Position numbers and translations under genes: made by a program. 5,656 nt of DNA. It comes from Desulfotomaculaceae bacterium. Lineage in GTDB: Bacteria; Bacillota; Desulfotomaculia; Desulfotomaculales; Pelotomaculaceae. The stretch covers positions 1 to 5,656 of the forward strand of contig JAQVLS010000113.1 in assembly GCA_028704035.1 (NCBI GenBank), in the 5' to 3' direction. Position 1 is the stretch's first letter, and each line of letters starts with the position of its first letter. A model generated the notes under the pieces. It worked only from the letters and a program-made list of their open reading frames with translations. It had not been told where the DNA came from and ran no database searches. Of the stretch, positions 5,562 to 5,656 are shown one piece after another.

Positions 5562-5656
5562 TTGAAAGAGCTGCTTTCCGGCAACGAAGCGATTGCCAGA
5601 GGCGCTTATGAATTTGGTGTGACTGTGGCCGCCGCATATCCAGGTACGCCCAGTAC
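5562..5656 (+). CDS. iorA: IorA, indolepyruvate:ferredoxin oxidoreductase alpha subunit (N-terminus only)
   Basis: Partial gene; the first 31 codons are present and it continues past the window edge. The TTG start gives a protein beginning MKELLSGNEAIARGA and going on to AAAYPGTPST. The GNEAIARGA and YPGTPS motifs are hallmarks of the N-terminal domain of the large (TPP and 4Fe-4S) subunit of indolepyruvate ferredoxin oxidoreductase. This oxygen-sensitive enzyme oxidatively decarboxylates aryl 2-oxoacids, made by transamination of aromatic amino acids, to acyl-CoA while reducing ferredoxin. It is typical of anaerobic archaea and clostridia. The beta subunit iorB is expected downstream but not visible. 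A terminator (5459-5498) separates it from the permease, so it should have its own promoter, which I could not pin down. Confidence 0.85.
   Translation, partial: MKELLSGNEAIARGAYEFGVTVAAAYPGTPS

Noticed and set aside
1..5656. CRISPR array, insertion sequence, tRNA or rRNA genes
   Set aside because: No regularly spaced repeats, no transposase frames with terminal repeats, and no cloverleaf or rRNA sequence seen on either strand.

Overview
The window looks like chromosomal DNA of an endospore-forming Firmicute, probably a clostridial anaerobe. The reasons are a sleB-ypeB spore germination pair at the left edge, a T-box leader RNA, strong AGGAGG-type ribosome binding sites with frequent TTG/GTG starts, and the first codons of an indolepyruvate:ferredoxin oxidoreductase gene at the right edge. 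A Peptococcaceae/Desulfotomaculum-like host is a guess from this gene mix, not something the sequence proves. All complete genes lie on the + strand.

Layout. 1-132 is the C-terminal end of sleB (spore cortex-lytic enzyme), followed after 19 nt by complete ypeB (152-1513). A near-consensus sigma-A promoter (1537-1565) then starts a T-box leader (about 1572-1840) with canonical parts: Stem I, a GCC (Ala) candidate specifier, the AGGGTGGTACCGCG T-box sequence and an intrinsic terminator. Another 146 nt of leader (1841-1986) follows, carrying a perfect DnaA-box 9-mer, two copies of CCTGCAGG, and a second set of mutually exclusive hairpins that looks like another attenuator. Next come an Lrp/AsnC-family regulator (1987-2490) and a class I aminotransferase (2487-3737), overlapping by ATGA. 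This pair matches the alaR-alaT (yugG-yugH) arrangement of Bacillus subtilis. After 61 nt comes a lactate permease family transporter (3799-5364). A 197-nt gap with several palindromes and a strong terminator (5459-5498) separates it from the start of iorA (5562 to the window edge).

How the parts fit. The T-box would sense uncharged tRNA, most likely tRNA-Ala, and let transcription reach the regulator and the pyruvate/alanine transaminase when alanine is short. The Lrp-type regulator probably adds a second, amino-acid-responsive layer. The permease (lactate or a related 2-hydroxy/2-oxo acid) and the downstream IorA (oxidation of aryl 2-oxoacids made by transamination) place the operon in 2-oxoacid/amino-acid metabolism of an anaerobe. 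The alternative reading, that the aminotransferase is an aromatic one feeding IorAB, remains possible.

The most interesting part is the 1514-1986 leader: a T-box with an apparent alanine specifier in front of a regulator-first operon, followed by what may be a second, undescribed attenuator.
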